Part shown: positions 20,301 to 29,858 of the stretch, piece by piece
Layout: every line of letters starts with the position of its first letter
How positions within the stretch are numbered: the stretch's first letter is position 1
From: CAWAVN01 sp963844315
GTDB taxonomy: Bacteria; Planctomycetota; Planctomycetia; Planctomycetales; Planctomycetaceae
Reading direction: 5' to 3'
DNA: 64,000 nucleotides
Assembly (NCBI GenBank): GCA_963844315.1
Contig: CAWJOC010000023.1
Coordinates: 1-64,000 of the forward strand
Program-made: the position numbers and the translations under genes
Notes under the pieces: generated by a model
Databases searched by the model: none
What the model was told of the DNA's origin: nothing
What the model saw: the letters and a program-made list of their open reading frames with translations, nothing else

Positions 20301-20824
20301 TCCTGGTCGTGCCGATGTGCCTGCTGAGCGCGCTGTGCGGCCTGGCCCTGGCGGGCATGGACGTCAACATCTTCGTGCAGGTCGGCTTCGTGGTGCTGGT
20401 CGGCCTGGCGGCCAAGAACGCCATCCTGATCGTCGAGTTCGCCCGCGACCGGCAGCGCGGAGGGCGTCGCCGGTTCGACGCCGCCGTGGAGGCCGCCCGC
20501 GAGCGGCTGCGGCCGATCCTGATGACGTCGTTCGCGTTCATCCTGGGCGTGTTCCCGCTGGTGATCGCCGAGGGGGCCGGGGCCGAGATGCGGCGCACGC
20601 TGGGCACGGCGGTGTTCGCCGGCATGATCGGCGTGACGCTCTTCGGCCTCTTCCTGACGCCGGTGTTCTACTACGTCGTTCGCCGTTTGGCCCGAGGCGG
20701 AACTCCAGCAGGCAAGGAAGTTCCTAAATCGCCTGATGCCACATCACCTTCGCCGCCAAACGCAGGTCCACCACACGGCGATGGCAAACCCCCGGTTCCC
20801 GCGGTGGTGAAATCAGCCGGATAA
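17306..20824 (+). CDS. RND efflux permease, HAE1 type, with extra central segment
   Basis: Inner-membrane proton-driven drug/solvent exporter of the AcrB/MexB type, about 1,170 residues against about 1,050 for AcrB. It starts MLARIFIDRPVLACVLSIVI. Porter-domain parts include YYPGANAQVVADTVAAPIEQ, and the TM4 proton-relay motif is LAIGIVVDDAIVVLENIERW. The second half has GFVVLVGLAAKNAILIVEFA. Between the halves lies an unusual segment (about 18,810-19,100) with two additional hydrophobic stretches. The frame is interrupted by a TAG at 19097-19099 and by breaks near 19,200, 19,262 and 19,535. The last 40 codons shift to lower GC and a Pro/Ser-rich tail. Confidence 0.88.
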
Positions 20825-20871
20825 CCCTGACTTCCCTCAAACCCCTTTCCCCAATCGCAAAGGAGACATTC

Positions 20872-21531
20872 ATGAGCAACGTCGATTCCTTGGTGAACCG
20901 CATTGATGCGGAGTTCGAGGCCGCAAACAAGCGGATAAAGCAATTCCAGCAGGACGCGGTCACCCAATTTAAAGAGCGGCAAAAGCGCATGGCTTCGTTC
21001 ACGAACCTTTGCGAGCGCCTGAACGAAATCTGGAAGCCGCGCCTGGATGCGTTGGCAAAACGGTTCGACCAAAAGGTCAATGTGACACCATTGATAACGC
21101 CTTCGCTTCGCCAAGCGAAGTTCCAGTTCCAATCGCAGCTCGCGAAAATCGAGTTGACCCTATCCGCGATGGCTGATAGCGATGTCCGCAACCTCGTGTT
21201 GCGGTATGACCTGGAAATTCTTCCGATCCTGATGTCGTTTAAGAACACGGACCATCTGGAAATGCCATTGGACAAGATCGACGAAAAGGCCGTGGCGAGT
21301 TGGATTGATGACCGGCTTCTGGATTTCGTCCAAACCTATCTGGCCCTGCACGAAAACCAGCATTACCTGACGTACGTGAAGGAACACCAGGTCACCGATC
21401 CCGTGGCCAACGTGCAATTCCCCAAATACGCAGCCGCCACCTCCTGCGACTGGAACGGCAAGACGTATTACTTCATCGGCGAGGAAACCTGCCAGGAGTT
21501 CCGGCAAAAGCACGGCATCGGTTCACGATAG
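20872..21531 (+). CDS. Coiled-coil protein with C-terminal YHS-like domain
   Basis: A 219-residue cytoplasmic protein, starting MSNVDSLVNRIDAEFEAANK after AAAGGAGAC, with an intact frame. The first 70 residues are helical and likely coiled-coil (KRIKQFQQDAVTQFKERQKR). The centre reads DVRNLVLRYDLEILPILMSF. The last 45 residues, DPVANVQFPKYAAATSCDWN then GKTYYFIGEETCQEFRQKHG, resemble a YHS domain, which is often a metal-binding module in P-type ATPases and copper/heavy-metal proteins. The YHS cysteines are only partly kept. Its position after an RND pump suggests a stress or metal role, but this is inference. Confidence 0.6.
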   Translation: MSNVDSLVNRIDAEFEAANKRIKQFQQDAVTQFKERQKRMASFTNLCERLNEIWKPRLDALAKRFDQKVNVTPLITPSLRQAKFQFQSQLAKIELTLSAMADSDVRNLVLRYDLEILPILMSFKNTDHLEMPLDKIDEKAVASWIDDRLLDFVQTYLALHENQHYLTYVKEHQVTDPVANVQFPKYAAATSCDWNGKTYYFIGEETCQEFRQKHGIGSR

Positions 21532-21544
21532 GAAGTCATAGGCA

Positions 21545-21907
21545 ATGGGACGTGGCATCCCGCCATCGAACGCCGACTTAATGCGCTATTCCACCTGGCA
21601 GAAGTCGGTACTGGTCGACATGGTCTATCTGCAACAGGACGCCTTCGACGAGGTCGACACCTGCATGCCGCGCGAGCGTCAGCTCGAGAGCCTCCGCCTG
21701 CTCAAGAGTCTGATTGATCGCGACTATGGCTTCGAGAATCGCGACGAAGCCCGCGACTTTTTCACGAGATTGATCGGACTTTACAAGAACTGGAATTACA
21801 GCCCGCAAGGCTCAGCAGATTACGTGAAGTACAAGGCAGAGATTGAACGTGCGGGAGAGCAATCGCGCCACGCGGAATTCTTGGCGGAAGGGAAAGACCC
21901 TTTATGA
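21545..21907 (+). pseudogene. Orphan C-terminal fragment resembling V-type ATP synthase subunit A
   Basis: A 120-residue frame, whose best part runs LMRYSTWQKSVLVDMVYLQQ, DAFDEVDTCMPRERQLESLR, then FFTRLIGLYKNWNYSP. This resembles the C-terminal helical domain of the catalytic A subunit of bacterial V-type ATPases (the LQQ-AFD-VD segment). The nucleotide-binding domain is absent upstream, where the YHS-like gene ends only 13 bases away. It therefore looks like a gene remnant. Its end overlaps the first ATG of the debranching-enzyme gene by four bases (ATGA). Assignment rests on recalled family patterns only. Confidence 0.42.
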
Positions 21908-24006
21908 CAACCAGCCAGGCGCTGATAACGACTTTACGAGAGACTGGACCGCAACGGAAGGAACGCGGTTTCCCCTCGGCACGAGCTGGGTCGAGGAAGA
22001 CTCGGCGTGGAACTTCTCCCTCTACTCCCAGGATGCGGAGAGCGTCACGCTGCTGCTCTACGCGGAAACGGACCTGGTCAATCCCGTGTTCACGTACCGC
22101 TTCGATTACCTCCGCAACAAGTCCGGACGGATCTGGCACTGCCGGGTCGCCCAGGCGACCTCTCCGCGGCGCGCGCTACTACGCCTACTCGGTGGCCGGC
22201 CCCGCGCCGCAGGGCGAAGTTCCCGTGGCACTGCTTTGACCCGGACAAGGTCCTGCTCGACCCCTACGCGAAGGCGGTCTTCTTCCCCCGGCGTTCGACC
22301 GGGCGGCGGCTGCGCGCCCCGGGTCCAATGCCGGGAAGGCACCCCTGGGCCTGCTCGCCGACCGGGCGAGCCGTTCGACTGGGGCGACGACCGGCGGCCC
22401 CGGCATCAGTCGGACACGGTCATCTACGAGCTGCACGTCCGCGGGTTCACGAACAACCCGAACTCCGGCGTGAGCCCGGACCGGCGCGGCACCTACGCGG
22501 GGGTGGTCGAGAAGATCCCCTACCTGAAAGACCTGGGCGTCACCGCGGTGGAACTCATGCCCGTCTTCCAGTTCGACCCCCAGGAGGGGAGCTGCTGGGG
22601 GTACATGCCGCTCAACTTTTTCGCCCCCCACCACGGTTACAGCAGCCGCCCGGGACGAACCAGCACAACGAGTTCCGCGCCATGGTCAAGGCGCTGCACG
22701 CCGCGGACATCGAGGTCATCCTCGACGTGGTCTACAACCACACGGCCGAGGGCGACCAGCGCGGGCCGGTCTACAGCTTCAAGGGGATCGACAACAGCAC
22801 CTACTACATCGATGTCCGGCCAACCCCGCGATGCCCTACGGGACTTCTCCGGGACCGGCAACTCGCTGCGCTGCTCCGAGCCCGCCGTCCGCAGGCTGAT
22901 TGGCGGACAGCGCGCGCTTCTGGTTCGAGGAGATGCACGTCGACGGGTTCCGGTTCGACCTGGCCTCCGTCCTGACGCGCAACGATGACGGTTCCCTCAA
23001 CTGGGAGAACCCGATCGACTTCATCCCGCCGGGCCCCCTGGACTTCCGCGTCATCGCGGAGCCCTGGGACGCCGGGGGGGCGTACCAACTCGGGCGCTCG
23101 TTCCCCGTCAAGGGTTGTTTCCAGTGGAACGGCCGCTTCCGGGACGAGGTGCGCCGCTTCGTGCGCGGCGACCCCGGCATGGTGCCCGCCCTCATGCAGC
23201 GGCTCTACGGCAGCGACGACCTGTTCCCGGACGACCGGATGCACGCGTTTCACCCGTTACCAGAGCGTCAACTACGTCACCGGCCACGACGGCTTCACCC
23301 TGTACGACCTCGTCTCTTACAACCAGAAGCACAACCAGGCCAACGGCCACGACAACCGGACGGGCCGGACGACAACTACAGCTGGAACTGCGGCTGGGAA
23401 GGGGACGAGGACGTCCCGGCGAGCGTATTGGAATTGCGGAAGCGACAGGCGAAGAACTTCTGCTGTCTGCTGTTGCTGGCGAACGGGACGCCGATGTTCC
23501 GCGCCGGCGACGAGTTCCTGCAGACCCAGGGCGGCAACAACAACCCGTACAACCAGGACAACACGACCAGCTGGCTCGACTGGGACCGGCTTCATGCCCA
23601 CCAGGATGTGTTTCGGTTTTTCCGCTCAATGATCCGCTTCCGCAAGGCCCACCCGTCCCTGGGCCGGAGCCGCTTCTGGCGCGAGGACGTGCGCTGGTAC
23701 GGCACGGGCCCCGCGGTGGACATGGGCCCCGATTCCCGCACGCTGGCCTTTTACCTCTGCGGGGCCTCGCAACAGGACACCGATCTTTACGTGATGATCA
23801 ACGCATCGGAGAGCGACAGGATCTTCGAGATTCAGGAAGGGCGGCCCGGCGAATGGCAGCTGGCCTTCGACACCGGCCTGGTCAGCCCGAACGACTTTTG
23901 TGAGCCGGCCGATCGAAATTGCATCCCGTCGTCATCGTACGTTCTGCATGCTCACTCGATCGCCGGAATGACCCGGCCCATTGATCCAAGCTTGTTACGC
24001 GGATAG
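21904..24006 (+). CDS. glgX: Glycogen debranching enzyme (GlgX/isoamylase family)
   Basis: Alpha-1,6-glucosidase of GH13 that removes branches from glycogen limit dextrins. The N-terminal CBM48-like domain has GTRFPLGTSWVEEDSAWNFS. The barrel has VIYELHVRGFTNNPNSGVSP, VTAVELMPVFQFDPQ, VILDVVYNHTAEGDQRGPVY, the nucleophile aspartate in VDGFRFDLASVLTRNDDG, the acid/base glutamate in FRVIAEPWDAGG, and VTGHDGFTLYDLVSYNQKHN. The C-terminus is intact to 24006. At least six frame breaks occur between 21,930 and 23,370. It is the first of several glycogen/glycolysis genes here, followed by glgP and malQ, its functional partners. Confidence 0.87.
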
Positions 24007-24020
24007 ATGACTACCACGAA

Positions 24021-24058
24021 GAGAAAGGAGCCGGAAATGGCGACGCAATTAAAGACAG
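24021..24058 (+). repeat. Duplicated translation-start cassette, copy 1
   Basis: The ribosome-binding site and first seven codons (GAGAAAGGAGCC, then ATGGCGACGCAATTAAA, encoding MATQLKT) recur at 26429-26466 upstream of and into glgP, with 34 of 38 bases identical. Confidence 0.8.
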
Positions 24059-25017
24059 CCCCTGAACGATGCATTCTTCCCTGGAGGATTGCCATGCATT
24101 GGAAAACCGTCGAGCTGCTTACCGTACTGGCCCTCGTGATCTTGGGCGGGGGCTTCACGACCGCGCAGGACAAGACGGCCAAGGACCCCAAACGCGAGGC
24201 CGAAACACTGGCCATCGACAAGTTGACCAAGGACATGATTCAGGCGTTCGATAAACGGGACGCCGCTGCGATTGCCGCGCATTGGACCGCGAATGGGGAG
24301 TTCATTCACAACGACGGCGAGCCGATCCGCGGTCGGGTTGAGATTCAGAAGGGGTACGCCGAGTTTTTCAAGACTCTCAAGGAGAACCCGAAGCTGGAAA
24401 TCCAATCGGATGCCGTCCGCTTTCCGTCCGCGGACATGGCCGTCACGGAAGTTACGCTGCGCCTGAAAAACGACGAGGGCGAAACCGTGGCGTCCGGCCG
24501 ACAAGCGATCGTAGCCGTCCGCGAAGGAGGCGAGTGGAAGGTGGCCACGATCCGCGAATGGGATCGCGACGTTGGCCTGGATGTCAGTCTCAAAGAACTC
24601 GAGTGGCTGATCGGAACTTGGCAGGCGGTCACCAAGGACCGCGAGGTGGCCATCACCTACGAGTGGGACGAGAACAAGGCGTTCATTCGCGGAAAATTCA
24701 CGGTCAAAGAAGGCTCCAAGGTCATCAAGTCTGGGACGGAAATGATCGGCAAGGACTATGCCGACGGCGTGTTTCGCTCGTGGGTCTTCCAATCTGACGG
24801 AGGTTTCGGGGGCGGGGTCTGGACCCGGGAAGGCAAGAAATGGAGTGTCGATGTCCACGGCGTTCGGGCCGATGGCACGAGACTGACGGCGACGATCATT
24901 TATATCTCAGTTGATCCCAGCACGCTCACCTGGCAGGCAGTAAACCAAGCCTTCAACGGTGTGCCGGTAGCGGATACCCCACCGATCAAGGTCACGAAAC
25001 AGAGGTCGGCGAAATAG
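24037..25017 (+). CDS. Secreted SnoaL-like (DUF4440/SgcJ type) protein with C-terminal lipocalin-like domain
   Basis: Begins MATQLKTAPERCILPWRIAM (an upstream ATG at 24007 is possible) and then a signal-like helix, MHWKTVELLTVLALVILGGG, ending at TTAQ. The first domain has DMIQAFDKRDAAAIAAHWTA and GEFIHNDGEPIRGRVEIQKG, the SnoaL/DUF4440 pattern of NTF2-fold proteins. The second domain starts LEWLIGTWQAVTKDREVAIT and resembles the DUF1579-like barrels that planctomycetes pair with it. The frame is intact. Catalytic activity is unknown. Its start cassette is shared with glgP, which suggests that one of the two leaders is a duplication. Confidence 0.7.
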   Translation: MATQLKTAPERCILPWRIAMHWKTVELLTVLALVILGGGFTTAQDKTAKDPKREAETLAIDKLTKDMIQAFDKRDAAAIAAHWTANGEFIHNDGEPIRGRVEIQKGYAEFFKTLKENPKLEIQSDAVRFPSADMAVTEVTLRLKNDEGETVASGRQAIVAVREGGEWKVATIREWDRDVGLDVSLKELEWLIGTWQAVTKDREVAITYEWDENKAFIRGKFTVKEGSKVIKSGTEMIGKDYADGVFRSWVFQSDGGFGGGVWTREGKKWSVDVHGVRADGTRLTATIIYISVDPSTLTWQAVNQAFNGVPVADTPPIKVTKQRSAK

Positions 25018-25078
25018 TGCAGTCGAGCGTGAGATGCGAGCGATTCACCTCGAGCCATGAGATTCGGGAGACATATTC

Positions 25079-26332
25079 ATGAGAATCCGAAAACCGATAG
25101 CCGCGTTTGCGGTGGCTCTGGCCTTGTTGGCCTGGAACAGTGACGAGGCATCGGGACAGCCGGGCCCGCCAAGACCTCCCGGGCCGCCCATGATGGGCCC
25201 GCCAAGGCTTCCCGGACCACCAATGGGGGGCCCGCCGAGACCTCCCGGACCTGTCATGGGTCCTATCGGCGGGCCGAGGCCACCGGTAGGCATCGGTGGC
25301 CCCGGCGGCATCGGCGGTCCGAGGCTCCCGCCGATGCCCCCGAGCGGCGTCCGCCCTCCAGGACCTGTTCGTCCTCCCGGACCTGTAGGGAGACCTGGGA
25401 GCGGACCCGCCTTGTCACGCGGTCCGGGGTCGCCGGGTGCGTTTGGCAGGCCGATAGGGCTCGGCGGTTCCATCGCTGGTGGACCGGTGCGTCCAGGAGG
25501 CTTCGGTCCTGGAGGATCAAAGTTGCCCGGCGGCCCGTTCCCCGGCGGGCCCGCTTCGTCACTTGGCCTTGGCGGCCTGGATGCTCTTGCCAAGTCCGGT
25601 GTACTTCCTGGGAACGCCCCGACAGCCGCCGTTAGCCAGCAAGCACTGGCCAACCTGGGGGATCAGGTACGCAATCACTTCAACTTCTCCGACTGTTTCA
25701 ACGGCAACTGGGGAGACCGATATGCTGGAGCATGGTGGGCGGCTGGGTGGGGCACTACGGGGACTGCCTACGGCACTACGAGCTGGGATGATTATTCCGC
25801 CTACTCTGGCTACTCCAGCCGCTACTCCGACGGCATAGGCAGCAATTCCTCGCAACCGGCCTACTACGACTACGGGTCGAACGTCATCTATCAAGGCGAC
25901 AGCGTCTATGTCAACGGGGAGACCGTCGGCAGCCAGGAGCAATACGCGCAGCAAGCGACGACGATCGCCGACATGGGCAAGCAAACTCGGGCGACCGAGG
26001 AAGAAGAATGGCTTCCGCTGGGCGTGTTCGCCATGATCCAGGGCGAGCAGGTGAATGGCAACGACCTCTTCCAGTTGGCCGTCAACAAGTCGGGCGTGAT
26101 CCGCGGCAACTACTACAACGCGCTCAGCGACACCAACCTGCCCGTTTACGGGTCCGTGGACAAGAAAACCCAGCGCGCTGCGTGGACGGTCGGCGACCGC
26201 AAGGAGCCGGTCTTCGAAGCCGGCATCGCCAATCTGACCAAATCGGAAACGACCATGCTGGTGCATTTCAGCAAGGAGCGTACCCAGCAATGGACCTTGG
26301 TTCGGATCGAGCAGTCTACGGAGGCAAAGTAG
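25079..26332 (+). CDS. Secreted proline/glycine-rich protein
   Basis: A 417-residue secreted protein. The signal peptide MRIRKPIAAFAVALALLAWN is followed by about 140 residues of imperfect PPGPP / GPPMGGPP repeats, a collagen-like composition without strict Gly-X-Y periodicity. A middle part rich in Tyr, Ser and Asn follows (WDDYSAYSGYSSRYSDGIGS). A compact C-terminal domain reads GVFAMIQGEQVNGNDLFQLA, GVIRGNYYNALSDTNLPVYG and AAWTVGDRKEPVFEAGIAN. Similar Pro/Gly-rich proteins are common in planctomycetes and are probably on the cell surface, but their role is unknown. The frame is intact. The repeats may be hard to assemble, so the repeat count should be treated cautiously. Confidence 0.7.
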   Translation: MRIRKPIAAFAVALALLAWNSDEASGQPGPPRPPGPPMMGPPRLPGPPMGGPPRPPGPVMGPIGGPRPPVGIGGPGGIGGPRLPPMPPSGVRPPGPVRPPGPVGRPGSGPALSRGPGSPGAFGRPIGLGGSIAGGPVRPGGFGPGGSKLPGGPFPGGPASSLGLGGLDALAKSGVLPGNAPTAAVSQQALANLGDQVRNHFNFSDCFNGNWGDRYAGAWWAAGWGTTGTAYGTTSWDDYSAYSGYSSRYSDGIGSNSSQPAYYDYGSNVIYQGDSVYVNGETVGSQEQYAQQATTIADMGKQTRATEEEEWLPLGVFAMIQGEQVNGNDLFQLAVNKSGVIRGNYYNALSDTNLPVYGSVDKKTQRAAWTVGDRKEPVFEAGIANLTKSETTMLVHFSKERTQQWTLVRIEQSTEAK

Positions 26333-26428
26333 GCCAGCGTCTACATCAGGCTGCCGGATACTGGCAAATTCTGATCAGGACACCGAGCTAATGCAAACAT
26401 ATCCGAAGGCAAATAACTTGTCCCCTGA

Positions 26429-26466
26429 GAGAAAGGAGCCAGAGATGGCGACACAATTAAAAACAG
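26429..26466 (+). repeat. Duplicated translation-start cassette, copy 2
   Basis: GAGAAAGGAGCC followed by ATGGCGACACAATTAAA; it forms the ribosome-binding site and first codons (MATQLKT) of glgP and matches 24021-24058. Confidence 0.8.
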
Positions 26467-28972
26467 ACTCCGCAGTGCCGGCGCGCGTCCGACGGCCTGG
26501 CGAAACTTCGCCGACAGTACGGCTGCGGCCCCGTCCAGTTTTCTGGAACGGACGACGCGCTCTATGAACGCCACCTGCTGTTCGACGACGTCGTCAGCCC
26601 GGCGTCCGCCGGCCCTCGCGAGCGATTCGAGGCGCTTGCACGCTCGGTGCGCGACGTTCTCGCCCAGCGCTGGGTGCTGACCGAGGAAACCTACGAGCGC
26701 GTGAACCCCAAGCGAATCTACTACCTGTCGATGGAGTTCCTTCTGGGCCGCTCCCTGGCCAACAACGTCACGAACCTCCTGCTTGCTTCCGTCGCCGAAC
26801 AGGCCGCCAGGGACAAGCATCTCGACTTGCTCTCTTTGCTCGAACAGGAACCGGACGCGGGCCTGGGAAACGGCGGGCTTGGACGCCTGGCAGCGTGCTT
26901 CCTCGACTCGATGGCCACGATCGGGCTGCCGGCCATGGGCTACGGTCTGCGATACGAGTACGGCATCTTCCGGCAGTCGATCCGTGACGGCTGGCAGTGG
27001 GAGCAACCGGACAACTGGCTCAGGCGCCCTGACCCGTGGGAAGTTGCCCGGCCCAACGAGCGGGTCGAGGTGAAATTGAACGCCTCGTTCGAGGTGTCCG
27101 GCGGGACCTTGCGGCCCATTCTCGGAAAACCGTCCACCCTGTTCGGCATCCCGTATGACCGCCCCGTCGTGGGTTACGGCGGCCAGACGATTAACACACT
27201 CCGGTTGTGGGCCGTGTCAACGACCGACGATTTCGATTTTCAAGAGTTCAGCAAGGGAGATTTCGTCGGGGCCCTGGCGAAGACGCTGACGGCTGAGACA
27301 CTAACGCGGGTTCTCTATCCGGACGACTCCACCAGCCAAGGACAGGGGTTGCGCTTCATCCAGGAGTATTTTCTGGTCGCCTGCTCGCTGGCCGACCTCG
27401 TGCGGCGATTCCTGCGCGGTAACACGGACTGGAGCGAATTGCCGGAGAAGGTCGCGATCCAACTGAACGACACGCACCCCTCGATGGCCGTCCCCGAGTT
27501 GATGCGCATCCTGCTGGACGAAGCGCGTTTGGGGTGGGACCAGGCCTGGGACCTCACTCGGCGGACACTCGCTTACACCAACCACACCCTGCTGCCCGAG
27601 GCCCTGGAAAAATGGCCCCTTCCGTGGTTCGAGACGCTGCTGCCCCGTCACCTGGAGATCATCCTGGAAATCAACCGGCGTCTGCTCGACGATGTCCGGG
27701 CGAGGTTTCCTGGCGACGAGGGACGCTCCGCGCGCGTGAGCCTCGTCGAGGACGGATCGGACCGAAAAGTCCGCATGGCGAACTTGGCGATCGTCGGCAC
27801 GCACAGCACCAACGGCGTGGCCGCGATTCACTCCGAGTTGCTGCGGACGCAGACCGTCAAGGATCTCGCGGAGATGTTCCCCGAGCGCTTCAATAACAAG
27901 ACCAACGGCGTCACGCCCAGGCGATGGCTGCTCTTGGCAAACCCGCCGCTGGCCGACACGATCACTGAAGCGATTGGCGACGGCTGGATCACCGACCTGA
28001 GCCAGCTTAAAAAGCTCAAGCCGCTGGCCGACGATGGAACCCTTCGCAACGCCTTTCGCAAGGCCAAGCGCTCGGCCAAGGCGCGATTCGCCGACTGGCT
28101 CAAGGCGACGACCGGGCAAGTCGTGGACCCCGAGACGATCTTCGACTGTCAGATCAAGCGCATCCACGAGTACAAGCGGCAACTGCTCAACGCGCTGCGC
28201 ATCGTCGTGCTGTACAACCGGCTGCGCGAATCCTGGCCTGGAGATGGCGCCGCGGACGTTCATTTTCGCCGGCAAGGCAGCACCGGCCTATCACCTGGCC
28301 AAGCTCATCATCAAGTTCATCAACAACCTGGCGGGCACAATTGCGGGCGACCCAGCGGTGCGCGACCGCATCCGGGTTGCCTTTCTGCCCGAGTACTGCG
28401 TCACGCTCGCCGAGCGCCTGATTCCCGCCAGCGACGTTTCCAACCAGATTTCGACGGCGGGTTACGAGGCCAGCGGGACGAGCAACATGAAGTTCATGAT
28501 GAACGGTGCCCTGACCGTGGGCACGCGCGATGGGGCGACCATCGAAATGGCGGAGGAGGCGGGCGAAGAGAGTTTCTTCCTCTTCGGATTGACGGCCGAG
28601 CAAGTCGCCGGAAACCGTGGTTGGTACAGTCCGTGGTGGCACTATGAGCATGAGCCTGAAACGCGGGAAGCCCTGGACCTGATTTTCAATGACCACTTCA
28701 GCCGCGAGGAACCCGGTTTATTTGAGCCTCTCCGCGACACATTGCTTGGCAGCGGAGACTATTACATGCACCTCGCCGACCTGACATCGTATGCCGAGGC
28801 ACAACAACGGGTGAGCGAGTTGTATGCCGATCAGGCCGCCTGGAGTCGCATGGCCATCGTGAATGTGGCTTGTTCCGGAAAATTCTCCAGCGATCGGACG
28901 ATCCGGGAGTACGCCGAAGAGATTTGGAACGTCAAACCCTGCCCTGTTCCCGAACGCCTTGCCCATGACTGA
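26445..28972 (+). CDS. glgP: Glycogen/starch phosphorylase
   Basis: PLP-dependent GT35 enzyme releasing glucose-1-phosphate from glycogen. The start is MATQLKTDS at 26445. Signatures are ERHLLFDDVV, RIYYLSMEFLLGRSLANNVT, DAGLGNGGLGRLAACFLDSM, VAIQLNDTHPSMAVPELMRI, NKTNGVTPRRWLLLANPPLA, and the PLP lysine in EASGTSNMKFMMNGALTVGT. Length of about 840 residues is normal. Frame breaks occur near 26,500 and 28,245. It sits between debranching enzyme and 4-alpha-glucanotransferase genes, so the three together give complete glycogen breakdown. The N-terminal seven residues are shared with the upstream SnoaL-like protein. Confidence 0.93.
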
Positions 28973-29113
28973 CAAAACGCATGTAGAGGCGATGCGATAA
29001 AAACCGGCCTTGTTGGATTGACTGCCGCATATCCCGTTCTCATGCGAGGACGAGAGTTTCGCGGAGATCGTGTGGTGTCCCGGCAGGCCACTTTTTTTAG
29101 AGAGGATCGATTC

Positions 29114-29772
29114 ATGAAACCGTTGGTTCTTGGTCTGGCGATGATCGTGTTGGGATTAGGGACCGGCTCCGCGAGCGCGCAGGTTCGGTGGTATCGGCCC
29201 TACGGCTCTGGAGGGGAATACTACGCCGGGGGGTTACTCGCCCGTGGAAGGGCGCAGCGCGGAATGGCCGATGTGATTCGCAGCCGCGGCGAGGCGGCGG
29301 AATCGTATTCCCACGCCGCGATCAACCGCGAAATCGCCCGCAGCAAATATCTCGACAATAAACTGAAATGGACGGACATTTATTGGAAGCGCAAACGCCT
29401 CGGCGAAGCGGAACTGGCGAAAGATTATGACAAGATGTGCGCACGCCGCGATGCCTACCTCGCCGCCACGCGCGATCGCCCACCCGAAGTTCTGCGCCCA
29501 GCCAGTTGGATTTCCCGTCGGGGAAAATCGAATGGCCCGATGCCCTTCAGGGACCGGACTATGCCGAACTCCGCAAGCAAATCGAGGAGGAACTCCAGCT
29601 TCAAGCAGGCACCGCCACCCTGTCGAACGCGGGCAAGATTCGGGTTCACGCCCGGCAAATGCAGAGCATCCTCAAAGACCACATCAGGGAGATGGACTCG
29701 AACGAGTATATCGCGGGCCGCAAGTTTCTGGATCGGCTCGTGAATCAAATGGCGTTGGCTCAGACCACCTGA
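29114..29772 (+). CDS. Secreted planctomycete protein of unknown function
   Basis: Starts MKPLVLGLAMIVLGLGTGSA with a cleavable signal peptide (SASA-Q). It then has RWYRPYGSGGEYYAGGLLAR, a charged helical stretch (AAINREIARSKYLDNKLKWT), and after a frame break near 29,475, LDFPSGKIEWPDALQGPDYA, ELRKQIEEELQLQAGTATLS and a C-terminal helix with KFLDRLVNQMALAQTT. Total about 219 residues. It lies between glgP and a HEAT-repeat gene on the same strand. This pattern of helical secreted protein recurs in planctomycetes, but I recognise no catalytic motif. Confidence 0.55.
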
Positions 29773-29858
29773 CGGAAGCGGCGGAACGATTCTTGTCCGT
29801 CCTAGAATTCGCCATCAACTGACTGCCCCCTATTTCTATTTCCCTACAGGAGAGTTCC

